Shown: one piece after another, positions 1-7,440 of the stretch
Position numbering within the stretch: the stretch's first letter is position 1
How the letters are laid out: each line of letters opens with the position of its first letter
Assembly: GCA_003024985.2 (NCBI GenBank)
Contig: PXIH01S0022337.1
Reading direction: 5' to 3' (one strand)
Length of the DNA: 13,223 bases
From: Euperipatoides rowelli
Lineage: Eukaryota > Onychophora > Udeonychophora > Euonychophora > Peripatopsidae
Notes under the pieces: generated by a model
Database searches by the model: none
What the model saw: only the letters and a program-made list of their open reading frames with translations
What the model was told of the DNA's origin: nothing
Program-made: the position numbers and the translations under genes

Positions 1-599
1 TTGGAAAAGGTAATTAATCCAAAGATTAATCATAAAAAAACTAAAAATTAACTTAAGTGCGAATAAAATCAGCTACTTAAAAAAATAGAAAAAGAAACAA
101 AAGGCAAAAAAGCTCCAATAACAAAAAAAATGACTTAAAGCCTTAATCAAAATCCATCAAAATGTCATTCATTTTGAAAAACAAATTTTGTGAACTTTGA
201 CTAGAGTCTATTATATGACTTTCATAATAAGTAAGCTCTACAGTAGTTAAATGTAACAGCCAATTAAATCCAAAACTGTTCTATGAATTTTTTATGCAGA
301 GACTCTTTGAAACTTTGTTTGGCTCCTAAGTTTTAAATGGAGGGTTTTAATTGGTTTTATTAAAATTTGGTAGTGTTATAGAATTAAAATAAAAAATATA
401 TAGTAGAAATAATTTTTCTTAGTTTAAGTATGTTTGATTTGATTCTTGTTATTGGGGTATTTTTCACCATTTCTTTAGCCAAAAGTAATGTTTTATCTCA
501 AGTGGGTTCATGGGATGTTTTACCTCAAGTGGATGCAAGGGAGGTTTTTATTCTAAATATAAAAGAGATGATGATCACCCTAGTTATTTCCTCTGGCCA
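1..599. other. AT-rich non-coding sequence
   Basis: I see no exon, RNA gene or recognisable mobile element here. The sequence is A-rich with poly-A runs at the left. The open frame starting at 430 has unremarkable composition and no splice context. Confidence 0.6.
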
Positions 600-960
600 G
601 TGGACTTGTTACTGTTCTTGGGATAGGGCCATTGACCTTGTGAGCAATGGTGCCATGCTATGTCCAGTTCAGGAACATGTGCAATAGAAAATAGGCATAG
701 AAAAGAACCTTTCTTCTGACCTGTGACCCTATTGCTGTTTTTGGGACACAGTTTAGTTGACTACATGAGTGAATGTTCTTTGTTGTGTTTCAGTTCTCTG
801 CTGAAGGTAATAAGAGGGGTAAGTTTTAATCTTCTCTTTTGTTCTGTGAAATTGTTATCATTCTGTTTCACACCTCAGTTGACTTTGTGAATGGCTGTTT
901 TGTGTTGGAAATCTGTTCTCATTTGTAGATAGTAAGGGAAGATTGCCAAAAATTTGTAAT
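600..960. repeat. Diverged ~122-bp tandem repeat, three copies
   Basis: TTGAC followed by a similar GAATG/CAATG block recurs at 632, 757 and 879, with spacings of 125 and 122 bp. The flanks also match loosely: an actgttcttggga-like block precedes the first two copies, and TGTGTT...TGTTCTC/GTTCTCT-like blocks follow the last two. Copies are heavily diverged, so the boundaries are approximate. An 85-codon open frame (430-687) ends inside the first copy; it has no recognisable domain. Confidence 0.4.
721..751. repeat. Short inverted repeat
   Basis: CTGTGACCC (721-729) and GGGACACAG (743-751) pair over eight positions with one A/A mismatch around a T-rich loop. It lies in the middle copy of the ~122-bp repeat. 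Confidence 0.7.
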
Positions 961-1440
961 TGGTAGGCTAGCTTTAGTTAGATATAACACCCAAATATAA
1001 AGTTATCCTACTTCCATAAATTTGTATGAGATCCTAAACAGTTCTACGACATGAATATAAAATGGCCTCTTCACAATAGTATGAATATCCTGTTTTGTTT
1101 CGTTTTTTTAATTTTATGACACATTTTTTAATTTTTAAAAAAATATTTTAAATGCCTTGAATTTTTATTCTGATTGGAAGAATTTAAAACATTATTTGTT
1201 GCTATTGGGAAACATCTTGTCCAAAATGTAAATAGTCATCTTACAGTAGAGGTTTTATCGATTGTCCGTACAAGTGGAAAGGCTCCAGCACTATATTAAA
1301 ACAAATGATTTCTTGAAAAATATAGGAAGAGAACAAATACATATATAAAATAAAAATATCTTATATAATAATAAGATATTGATTTGAGTTAATTAATATT
1401 TTTTATACACAGTAACAATTTTTAGTAGTTTTATATTAAT
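961..1440. other. AT-rich stretch before the retrotransposon
   Basis: No coding signal. It should contain the left LTR if the element is complete, but no match to any block right of 5894 was found by eye. It contains a perfect 10-bp inverted repeat (AATATCTTAT at 1355-1364 and ATAAGATATT at 1371-1380). Confidence 0.5.
1355..1380. repeat. Perfect 10-bp inverted repeat, 6-nt loop
   Basis: AATATCTTAT and ATAAGATATT are exact reverse complements around ATAATA. In such AT-rich DNA this may be chance. Confidence 0.75.
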
Positions 1441-1680
1441 GTGGCATCAAATATTGATTTGCTGATTGTGAGTCATTCGGAAGCACAGCTGATGGAGGAA
1501 GCTATGGAGGGAACCCTCGTAAAAAACTGAAATATTGAAGGGGGGTGAAGTAAATATAGTGGATGCTATCTATGCGAGTGCCAGCATTGATAGATTTGAA
1601 ACCCTAATAAAAAGGTTGAGTCCAATAATGTTAAACGAGGAAGATGAAGTAGTAGAAGTAGAAGATAAAAAAATGTAGTA
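1441..1680 (+). pseudogene. Possible gag N-terminal remnant
   Basis: Short open stretches in more than one + frame read as acidic, helix-prone protein, ending in a Glu/Asp-rich run (about 1636-1670, VVEVEDKK). A stop (TGA around 1528) and a frame change interrupt it. It sits where the start of gag would be, directly before the capsid-like piece. I do not recognise the residues themselves; the assignment rests on position and orientation only. Confidence 0.25.
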
Positions 1681-1938
1681 AGAAAGAGCAAACCATTGTG
1701 TGGAAAAAAAAATAAAATATAGAACAAAGCATGTAATACTCAGTCAAGATAGTGTAGAAGAGAGTATCATAGTTAGGCTTGAAGTAATTGAAATAGATAA
1801 ATAAAATAAGGCTAGAGATAGTCAGTAGCCAGTATAAAGTTAAGGAGGAAAATAATAGAACAAAAACTAAAGAGCAGGAGAAATGTAAATCTGATATTCA
1901 TAGTAAAACTCAGAATCTATTAGTGCAATGGTGGCTTA

Positions 1939-2202
1939 TTGTCTATGGTGGGGGTGAATCAGATTGTGACCTTAGCACAATTCCATTTCATTCCCGAGAA
2001 TATGTTTGGTTTTGAGCGATTTGTAGCTAACTTCAAAGCATTAATGGTGCAGCACAAATGGAATGAGGGTCGATGCAGGTCCATTTTAGAAAATAAATTG
2101 ATTTCTTTTGCTGGATTAAAAAACAATAATATCCATAGAGAGGAATGTTATTGTGAATTAGTTAGAAAATTTTCAATTAGGACTGAGGAAGAAGAACTTT
2201 AA
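1939..2202 (+). pseudogene. gag capsid-like fragment (retrotransposon)
   Basis: This 87-codon open frame lies in the gag position of the element. It contains a Phe-rich segment followed by HKWNEG, then a conserved-looking ILENKLISFAG and a charged helix ending ELVRKFSIRTEEEE. The spacing of a Trp, a leucine-rich helix ending in small residues, and a later L..KF segment resembles capsid helices of Ty3/gypsy gag proteins. The first Met is not necessarily a true start, since the flanking sequence is also gag-like in other frames. It ends in TAA, and the next gag piece begins about 45 bp later in a different frame. Confidence 0.45.
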
Positions 2203-2248
2203 AAAAATGTTTGAAAGCTGAAAAAGAGAGTATGATTTCCAACAAGCT

Positions 2249-2506
2249 ATGCCTGGCCCTTTAGACGATCCATTTATACCCCCTGCATCTCTTCCTCAAG
2301 AGGATTTTAACAATATGCTTGAGCAATATATAAATGGTTTGCTACCTAAATTGAGTGTAGAACTTATTAGAAAGGGGCCCATGATGTTTAGTCAAGCTGT
2401 AGGTTTTGCTTTCTTTATGGAAAATAAATTAAAAATGCATGAAAAGTGCAGTGGTGATGTCAACAAGATTCAGGGCAAAATTGACTGTCTTGTCAATGAA
2501 AATTAA
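2249..2506 (+). pseudogene. gag C-terminal fragment before zinc knuckle
   Basis: An 85-codon open frame beginning MPGPLDDPFIPPASL continues with helical sequence (LEQYINGLLPKLSVELI, then AVGFAFFMENKLKMHEKC). In Ty3/gypsy gag, a segment of this kind, with a Leu-Pro pair and a following amphipathic helix, lies just upstream of the CCHC knuckle, which here follows about 90 bp later. The frame ends at TAA. The assignment depends on context more than on specific residues. Confidence 0.45.
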
Positions 2507-2593
2507 GGGGAGCTTACGAAGGAAGTGCACTCCTTTACAAAAAGTAAAGAAACTACTTCACATGACAATACAAAAAGAAGAAATCAGATAATT

Positions 2594-2634
2594 TGTAATT
2601 ACTGTCATTAACAGGACATATAGAGAAGTTTTGT
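2594..2634 (+). pseudogene. Frameshifted CCHC zinc knuckle of gag
   Basis: The first half reads Cys-Asn-Tyr-Cys-His (2594-2608) and the second half, in another frame, reads Thr-Gly-His-Ile-Glu-Lys-Phe-Cys (2611-2634). The two halves have the C-x2-C-x4-H-x4-C spacing of a retroelement nucleocapsid knuckle, but one base is missing between them (2609-2610), which puts a TAA into the first frame. This is the clearest single marker that the upstream fragments are gag. Confidence 0.65.
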
Positions 2635-2639
2635 AGCAA

Positions 2640-3390
2640 GTAAAGTAACAATAATGATAGTGTAGCTTATACCAGTGTACAAAAAGACAATGGCAGTAAA
2701 AATAATTAGTCTACAAGCAAGCAGTCAAAATGTCGTGCCTCCAAATTATCAAGCTACAGATTGAGGGGGAGTACTCTTGTGATGCTAATAAAGAAGTTAA
2801 TAAAATAGGCTATCATAATAAAATAAATAAACATGGTGGTAGTCTGTGGAATACTGTTTTAATGAAAACAATGTTAGTGCAACAAAAAATTATAGTAGTA
2901 CTAAAATTACTAATTGGAAAGTAGCAAATCATACTAAGAAAAACAAAAAGAAGAATGTTTCAGTAATGGTTAATAATTCAACACCATTGGCTGATTCAAT
3001 CCAATCACAGAGCTGTCATAGAAAAGCAGAATACCCTTAACAATGTATCCCTTATAATTTGTTGCTGAACCTCACTTAAACCTGAACCGGTGAATAGTTG
3101 TAAAATTAACAATTCTATAAATTATTGCAGTAATGCAAATAATAAATCTTAGTTTGCACTACAAACTAAGAATGACAAGTTTGTAAAAAGTTTACTATTA
3201 AATCTAAAACCCAGCATTATAACAAGAAAATCAATCAAAAGAACAAGCATTAGAAAAATATAGAGGGTTTACACTCAAAAACAAATATGCAGTTTGCAGA
3301 CTAGTAGTGATGGAGTTGTTGTTTATCTTAGTATACTTAGTAATTTTGAACAGTTGTATAATGACAAATCTACAATAAAAATGAAAATAT
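2640..3390 (+). other. Degenerate gag-pol linker, no intact gene
   Basis: Between the zinc knuckle and the protease lies about 750 bp that reads as Asn/Lys/Ser-rich peptide in short broken frames, for example the overlapping 64-codon frames at 2730-2924 and 2846-3040. It is probably low-complexity linker of the element. It also contains a perfect 10-bp hairpin (3147-3171). No host gene is visible. Confidence 0.4.
3147..3171. repeat. Perfect 10-bp inverted repeat, 5-nt loop
   Basis: TCTTAGTTTG (3147-3156) and CAAACTAAGA (3162-3171) are exact reverse complements around CACTA. It lies inside the decayed retrotransposon and has no obvious role. Confidence 0.8.
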
Positions 3391-3397
3391 TTGGAAA

Positions 3398-3670
3398 ATA
3401 ATTGAAAGTGGTGCAGAGTATATGATTATTGTTGGTATAAACTATGTTAATCAATATCTAATAAGATAAGATAAGTTACCCTAACCTCTCACCTGCCCAA
3501 TAAATCCATTTTAGGATTCAAAACAGTAGTAAACTTCAAAATTGGAAATATTAATGTTCCTCAAACTGTATGTTTGGCACGTTTACAACATAATACATAA
3601 TTATGGTATATGATTTACTAACTCAACATAAGGATCTCATATACAGCCACTCTCATAATGTGCATTTCAC
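3398..3670 (+). pseudogene. Retropepsin (protease) remnant of the retrotransposon
   Basis: The active-site region is readable at 3404-3418 as Glu-Ser-Gly-Ala-Glu, matching the retropepsin D-[ST]-G-A motif except that the catalytic Asp position is Glu. About 120 bp on, in another frame, come KIGNINVPQTVCLARLQHN (around 3540-3592) and then YDLLTQHKDLI (from about 3606), which resemble the later strands and the hydrophobic C-terminal segment of gypsy-type proteases. Several frame changes and stops separate the pieces. A 76-codon open frame at 3603-3833 begins in this C-terminal part and runs on into unassigned linker. Confidence 0.55.
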
Positions 3671-3975
3671 ATTAGAGGACACCATATGGGATAAGTTTGC
3701 TAGACAAATTATAAATGGTAAACCTTTAATTTGTGAATCTTTATTATGTAATTCTGTTGAAATCAATTATGATTATTTAAAATATTCAAAACTGAAGAAC
3801 TATGAGTTAGCAATACACTTAAATATAAGTTAAAAACTATAATTAAGAATTTGAAAATATATTAATTGAAGATGTGATCCAAATGATTGGGGCTTATATC
3901 AAATGATATGAACATCATTTTAAAAGTGAGACATCTTTCTATGAACAGTAATGGATTCCTCATAAATGCTATTAA

Positions 3976-4310
3976 CCATTAAGAAGGCAATTAGAAAAAT
4001 TAGAAAAGTCTAATATCATAAAAAGGCATCTAGTCAATTCAACTCATCTGTTCTTATACTTCCTAAGAAGGATTTAATGAGGTCCACATTGTTCTTAATC
4101 TTGTAGGACTAACCAGACAATTGATCCTGTTCATTACACACTTATGCGAATAGAGGACATCCTTGAAAGCCTAGATGACAATCATACTTGAGTAATCAGT
4201 ACACTTAACTTAAACAATGGTTATTTTAATGTAAAATTAACTTAAAATCCTCAAAAAAAGATTTGTCTTCTCTGTACCTTTGTATAACACAATTCTATTC
4301 AATTTTTAGA
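3976..4310 (+). pseudogene. Reverse transcriptase remnant, N-terminal part only
   Basis: This reads as the fingers and first palm block of a Ty3/gypsy reverse transcriptase. PLRRQLEKLEKSNIIKRH (3976-4029) is the entry helix. A frameshift near 4028 leads into SVLILPKKD, then after another break comes HYTLMRIEDILESL (about 4129-4170), then STLNLNNGYFNV (4198-4233). The last is motif A, where the catalytic Asp is replaced by Asn (AAC at 4207-4209). TGA at 4189-4191 interrupts the frame. Motif C (YxDD) and RNase H were not found, so the domain is both truncated and catalytically dead. Confidence 0.75.
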
Positions 4311-4844
4311 TGTACATTTCGCTTTTTATTTATAAAGCATCTTCAGTAAACTAAATAAACAATACAACAAAAAATATATTATTATTAATGACATATTTTA
4401 AATCAATATTAAATTCATATATTTTTTTATTTATTAATTAAATTATATAAATTATTTAGATTTTTAATGTAAACAATATTATTATACATTTTGTATTATT
4501 CTTAACAGAAAAACTAAGTATACAATAATTAAAATAATTTAATTAAATATTTTAATTTTTGCTTACTCAATGTTTTTAAAAAATATTTTCAGATTTTGAT
4601 ACATCTTAATTTTCATTTTGATAATGATCCAATACAATTTTCTGTAAAATACAACAATTATTTGATTTAAAGATATTCACATTTCAATAATATATATTTT
4701 TTTTAATTTACAAACACTTTAAAACAATATTTTTTTAAAAAACTCTATCTTTATTAAAATAATCTATCATCTTAAAAATTCTTATAATTATTAATTCTTA
4801 CCATATAAATTTTCAAATTAAACCCCTTTTTTATTTTATAATAC
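4311..4844. other. Very AT-rich stretch interrupting pol
   Basis: About 530 bp made almost entirely of A and T runs, with no coding signal on either strand. It stands where the second half of reverse transcriptase and RNase H should be, so it is either a later insertion combined with a deletion or pol sequence decayed beyond recognition. It is bounded on the right by the 66-nt hairpin at 4845-4910. Confidence 0.6.
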
Positions 4845-4910
4845 TTAAATTTTACCATTATTTTGTTAGTTATATTTATCAATACAACTAACAAAATATG
4901 GTAAATTTAA
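4845..4910. repeat. 66-nt near-perfect hairpin (about 29 bp, 4-nt loop)
   Basis: The arms pair as i+j with only one mismatch (4872/4885) and two single-base bulges (4850 and 4858). The core TTTTGTTAGTT (4861-4871) pairs with AACTAACAAAA (4886-4896), the outer part pairs through ACCA/TGGT, and the loop is 4877-4880. It lies exactly at the change from AT-rich DNA back to pol-like sequence. It could be a fold-back element end, a small hairpin RNA source or a replication-born palindrome. Confidence 0.8.
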
Positions 4911-4964
4911 ATGGTGGATTTGCTAATGGTACACACTGATCCCTATAAGTTTAAGGGAGGAGGT

Positions 4965-5100
4965 TATTATTATCATAATACATTGGCTGGTGGACATTTT
5001 TCACAAGAAAACACTTCAGAAAATCTAATGTAGTTTTACAAGGCCAAGAATGTTTGTGGATGGGAGAAATTATGTCAGAAGTTGCCAAAGAATGAACACA
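4965..5100 (+). pseudogene. Integrase zinc-binding (HHCC) remnant
   Basis: HNTLAGGHFSQENTSENLM (from 4974) has the His-x(n)-Ala-Gly-x-His arrangement of the integrase N-terminal domain; the two His codons are at 4974-4976 and 4995-4997. A TAG at 5031-5033 interrupts the frame, followed by a Phe-Tyr pair and a Cys-bearing stretch (VCGWEKLCQKLPK) where the C-x2-C pair is expected; the spacing of the Cys residues is no longer normal. Confidence 0.5.
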
Positions 5101-5212
5101 ATTAGAACCTAAAGCTGGTTACTCTGTGTACTGCATACATAGAGAATATTCTAGATATTTTAAGTCCTTTTAATGGAACTAAATATAATATAAATATATA
5201 TTATTTTATAAT

Positions 5213-5400
5213 GATCATTTTTCATGCATGATGTTTACTAGACCTATACCAAGTCACAAGGCTTATGTAATCACGGAGGATTATATTGATAATATTTATA
5301 CTCATTTATTATGGGGGGATCAAATTGATGGTATCAGATCATGGCCCTCAATTAGTTGGCCATATAATGAGAATGTTATGTGAATGATTTAATATTACTT
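5213..5400 (+). pseudogene. Integrase catalytic-core remnant
   Basis: DHFSCMMFTRPIPSHKA (from 5213) matches the first catalytic-Asp block of Ty3/gypsy integrases, and after a net frameshift VSDHGPQLVGHIMRMLCE (from 5331) matches the second block, with its Asp at 5337-5339. The two Asp residues are about 41 codons apart, shorter than the roughly 50-60 usual in integrases, so sequence has been lost between them. A TGA follows the Cys-Glu. The third catalytic residue (Glu) was not identified; about 5410-5500 reads only weakly as continuing integrase. Confidence 0.65.
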
Positions 5401-5543
5401 GATCATTAATTTCAAGCTATAGACCTTGGCACATGCGACAAGATGATGCACTATTTTATTCATATGGCACTTATTGATAGGAAAAATGAACATTGTGTGC
5501 CAAACACAGCCAAGTTATGAGAAATTACTGTGCCTCACACTAA

Positions 5544-5894
5544 TCAATTGAATTCCTTAAATGGAAGCCTATTAAAGATGATCCTATTATTATCTACCCA
5601 GATGAAGGTATCGACCCAATGTCATCAACTGGTGTGAATGTGCCCAAATTGGAAAGGTTGCAGCCAGATATTCTATCTGAATCTACAGTATCCAGGTCAA
5701 AAGCAGCACTTTCCAATGCCCATGTATTACCTGGACTAATCACAAGGTATAATCTGTGATCATACATTAAGAGACTTCCACTCAATGATATTGCGGGATT
5801 TGATACACAAAACCATGAGTTCTCTCTCTCACCATCATTGATTTGGAAGACCGGTAGTGAAACTGTGTTATTATTTGAGAAGCTATGCAATTAA
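5544..5894 (+). pseudogene. Unidentified C-terminal reading frame after integrase
   Basis: One frame stays open for about 116 codons with a single stop (TGA at 5757-5759), far better kept than the rest of the element. It includes YPDEGIDPMSS, then LERLQPDILSESTVSRSK, then VLPGLITRYNL directly before the stop, and after it SYIKRLPLNDIAGFDTQN and a Ser-rich end with WKTGSE, terminating at TAA (5892-5894). Ty3/gypsy pol proteins often end in a polar tail with an Arg-Tyr-x-Leu-Arg-like motif, so a pol tail is the most economical reading, but I do not recognise the family. The opposite strand is also open for 98 codons (5594-5890). A captured host exon is a possible alternative. Confidence 0.4.
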
Positions 5895-5983
5895 AACATC
5901 AAAGAAAAATAAATATGGCCATGAATAATATATGCTAACAAAAAAGAAGGTGCTGTAAAAGAAATATAATTATTTTGGTATAC

Positions 5984-6014
5984 CAACTGATCTTTTTTTT
6001 TCTATCTAGGTAAG
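5984..6014 (+). promoter_or_regulatory. Candidate recursive splice site (AG|GTAAG)
   Basis: A branch-point-like AACTGAT (5985-5991) is followed by an uninterrupted pyrimidine tract, then CTATCTAG|GTAAGAT with the junction at 6009/6010. A strong 3' splice site fused directly to a strong 5' splice site is the signature of a zero-length recursive exon, as known from long Drosophila introns. It is on the same strand as the GalNAc-T exons and about 2 kb upstream of the first one, so it would lie in the preceding intron if that intron extends this far. It could equally be chance. Confidence 0.35.
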
Positions 6015-6020
6015 ATTAAG

Positions 6021-6061
6021 CAGACTCACACCTGGATTAAGTAAATCCAGATGTGAGTCTG
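6021..6061. repeat. 18-bp hairpin with 5-nt loop
   Basis: CAGACTCACACCTGGATT (6021-6038) pairs with AATCCAGATGTGAGTCTG (6044-6061); the only mismatch is C6031/A6051, which becomes a G-U wobble if the opposite strand is transcribed. The loop is AAGTA. It starts 12 nt after the candidate recursive splice junction. It is less AT-rich than its surroundings, so a chance origin is unlikely; a fold-back transposon core is one explanation. Confidence 0.85.
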
Positions 6062-6364
6062 ATCACATTTGATGAAGATGTTCGACCTGTGTTTGTAATT
6101 TTTTGCTAACACCATGTTATTTTGTGTCCTTTTATTTCAAAGAATTTAATATTTTTTCTTTAACTTTTCAGATTCACTTTCAGTTTTGTCATGAACTTCA
6201 TTATTTTGCTTTAAGAAATTCCTCAACTTGTTTTTTTTTATATATATATAAAAATAAAGTGACCCGCCATTGACAGGAAATCTAAATTTTAATAGCTAAT
6301 ATATGTTTTCAAACTAGTTACTAACATAATCATTACTTGTTTTCCTACTATGGTTGGTTTTAGT

Positions 6365-6439
6365 GAGGCAGCATTATGGTTAATAAACCCTGGCGGCAAG
6401 GCTTAGAAGCCAGGGAAACAATCTTTCCATAACTGCCTC
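6365..6439. ncRNA. 75-nt nested stem structure, candidate structured RNA or fold-back element
   Basis: Three stems nest co-linearly: GAGGCAG/CTGCCTC (6365-6371 with 6433-6439, 7 bp), TTATGG/CCATAA (6374-6379 with 6427-6432, 6 bp) and CCCTGGC/GCCAGGG (6388-6394 with 6409-6415, 7 bp). All 20 pairs are Watson-Crick. A 2-nt bulge lies between the first two stems, an asymmetric internal loop of 8 and 11 nt between the second and third, and the apical loop is 14 nt. The shape recalls one hairpin of an H/ACA RNA, but an ACA at the expected distance is lacking. It does not fold as a cloverleaf. The function and the transcribed strand are unknown. Confidence 0.5.
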
Positions 6440-7125
6440 GACTGAGACATGAACCTGGAAACATCTCTGCTTATATCGTCATCCCTTAAACAACCAGTAT
6501 TGCTACAGATGGTGCCACAAGGAAGGGACCTCAAACCTCAGGGACAACCTCACTGGACTATAGTATGTTGTTGTCCATCATATTTGTATTTGTATTTAAC
6601 AATTTTATTATCAACATTAGACATACCACTTCTTCAGATAATCCCAATCTGCAATTATTTATCCATTTCATTTTCTGGTCATTGTGAAAACAAGCGAAGC
6701 TAGTCTTGAAAAAAAAAAGAAATGTAAATAACAAATTTAACATTTAAATTGAGCAAAAAATACTAAAGAAAAAAAATAGTGTATGACTTGTATGAAGAAG
6801 AACAGCAGAAGAAAGGTTTTGGTTGACTCTGTTTAAGCAGGGGTCTATATGACCCTAAACATTATGAATGTATGATACATGGATTCTACTAAAGTTAGCT
6901 TAAAGGTCATAATAAGACCCACCATAACAGTGAGGTTAAATACTGCATCAAATAGATTAAAATCTTTTGTAACCAAAATATAGACAACAATGGAATATTC
7001 TATATTACATTTTAGTTATTTTCATGAATTAGGAAGAGAAAGAGACTGAACTGTAACTCAGAAGAAACTGATGAAGGGTTTTATGTTTTACTTTTGTGTT
7101 GGTAATTTTTAACATTGGTATAATT
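6440..7125. other. Non-coding stretch, nothing recognised
   Basis: An 84-codon open frame (6449-6703) starts just after the nested stem structure but ends in low-complexity sequence and has no recognisable domain. Repeated TTTGTA units (about 6579-6597) and a small inverted repeat GGGTC/GACCC (6841-6855) are the only other features seen. Confidence 0.5.
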
Positions 7126-7189
7126 AATAAAACTATAATTCTTTGACTAGGGTTTGAATTATGAAGAGGGAAGCAAAAAAAAAAAAAAA
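7126..7189 (+). mobile_element. Possible retroposed 3' end: AATAAA plus A15
   Basis: AATAAA at 7126-7131 is followed 44 nt later by a run of 15 A (7175-7189). This is the pattern left by a retroposed polyadenylated transcript such as a LINE, SINE or processed pseudogene, though the gap is longer than the usual 10-30 nt. No body sequence to its left could be identified, and in A-rich DNA the run may be chance. Confidence 0.25.
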
Positions 7190-7440
7190 TCATGCATCAG
7201 CAAACATTTTTTCCAACATAATTATATTCTATATAAATGTTTCTAAATTAAGATGATGATGTAATCAGATCATTTTATACTTTAAATTAATTTTGTTGTT
7301 ATTCTTAGAAAGGCTAAAATAATGAAATCCTTATATTATTTGAAGACGTTATTGCACAATGTTTGTAAAAAGAAAATAATTATCTTTTGAATATACGCTA
7401 TAAAAAAAAATATATGTAATAAATTAAATCAATAGCAAAC

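Larger units (their letters stand above)
1441..5894 (+). mobile_element. Decayed Ty3/gypsy-type LTR retrotransposon body
   Basis: Pieces of a retrotransposon occur in one orientation and in the canonical order gag, CCHC knuckle, protease, reverse transcriptase, integrase. Protease-RT-integrase order is that of Ty3/gypsy elements, not Ty1/copia. Each domain is broken by stops or frameshifts, so no protein could be made. The reverse transcriptase stops before its second catalytic block, and about 600 bp of very AT-rich DNA lies where the rest of RT and RNase H should be. I could not find paired LTRs, a primer-binding site or a target duplication, so both outer limits are approximate; the left limit is where a gag-like open stretch begins. 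Codon decay suggests an old insertion. Confidence 0.75.

Noticed and set aside
430-687. 85-codon open frame with a hydrophobic start
   Set aside because: It ends within a diverged tandem repeat and shows no domain or conserved motif; the hydrophobic start is what T-rich DNA gives by chance.
5594-5890. Minus-strand 98-codon frame as a gene
   Set aside because: The + strand frame fits the orientation and order of the retrotransposon; the minus frame is kept only as an alternative in the finding on 5544-5894.
6365-6439. Possible tRNA (75 nt with a 7-bp closing stem)
   Set aside because: The inner stems nest in one another instead of forming separate D, anticodon and T arms, and no T-loop or anticodon context is present.
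6365-6449. H/ACA snoRNA hairpin with ACA at 6447
   Set aside because: The ACA lies about 31 nt from the upper stem, not the usual 14-16, and no second hairpin or H box was seen.
6449-6703. 84-codon open frame after the nested stem structure
   Set aside because: Low-complexity second half, no recognisable domain, no splice sites around it.
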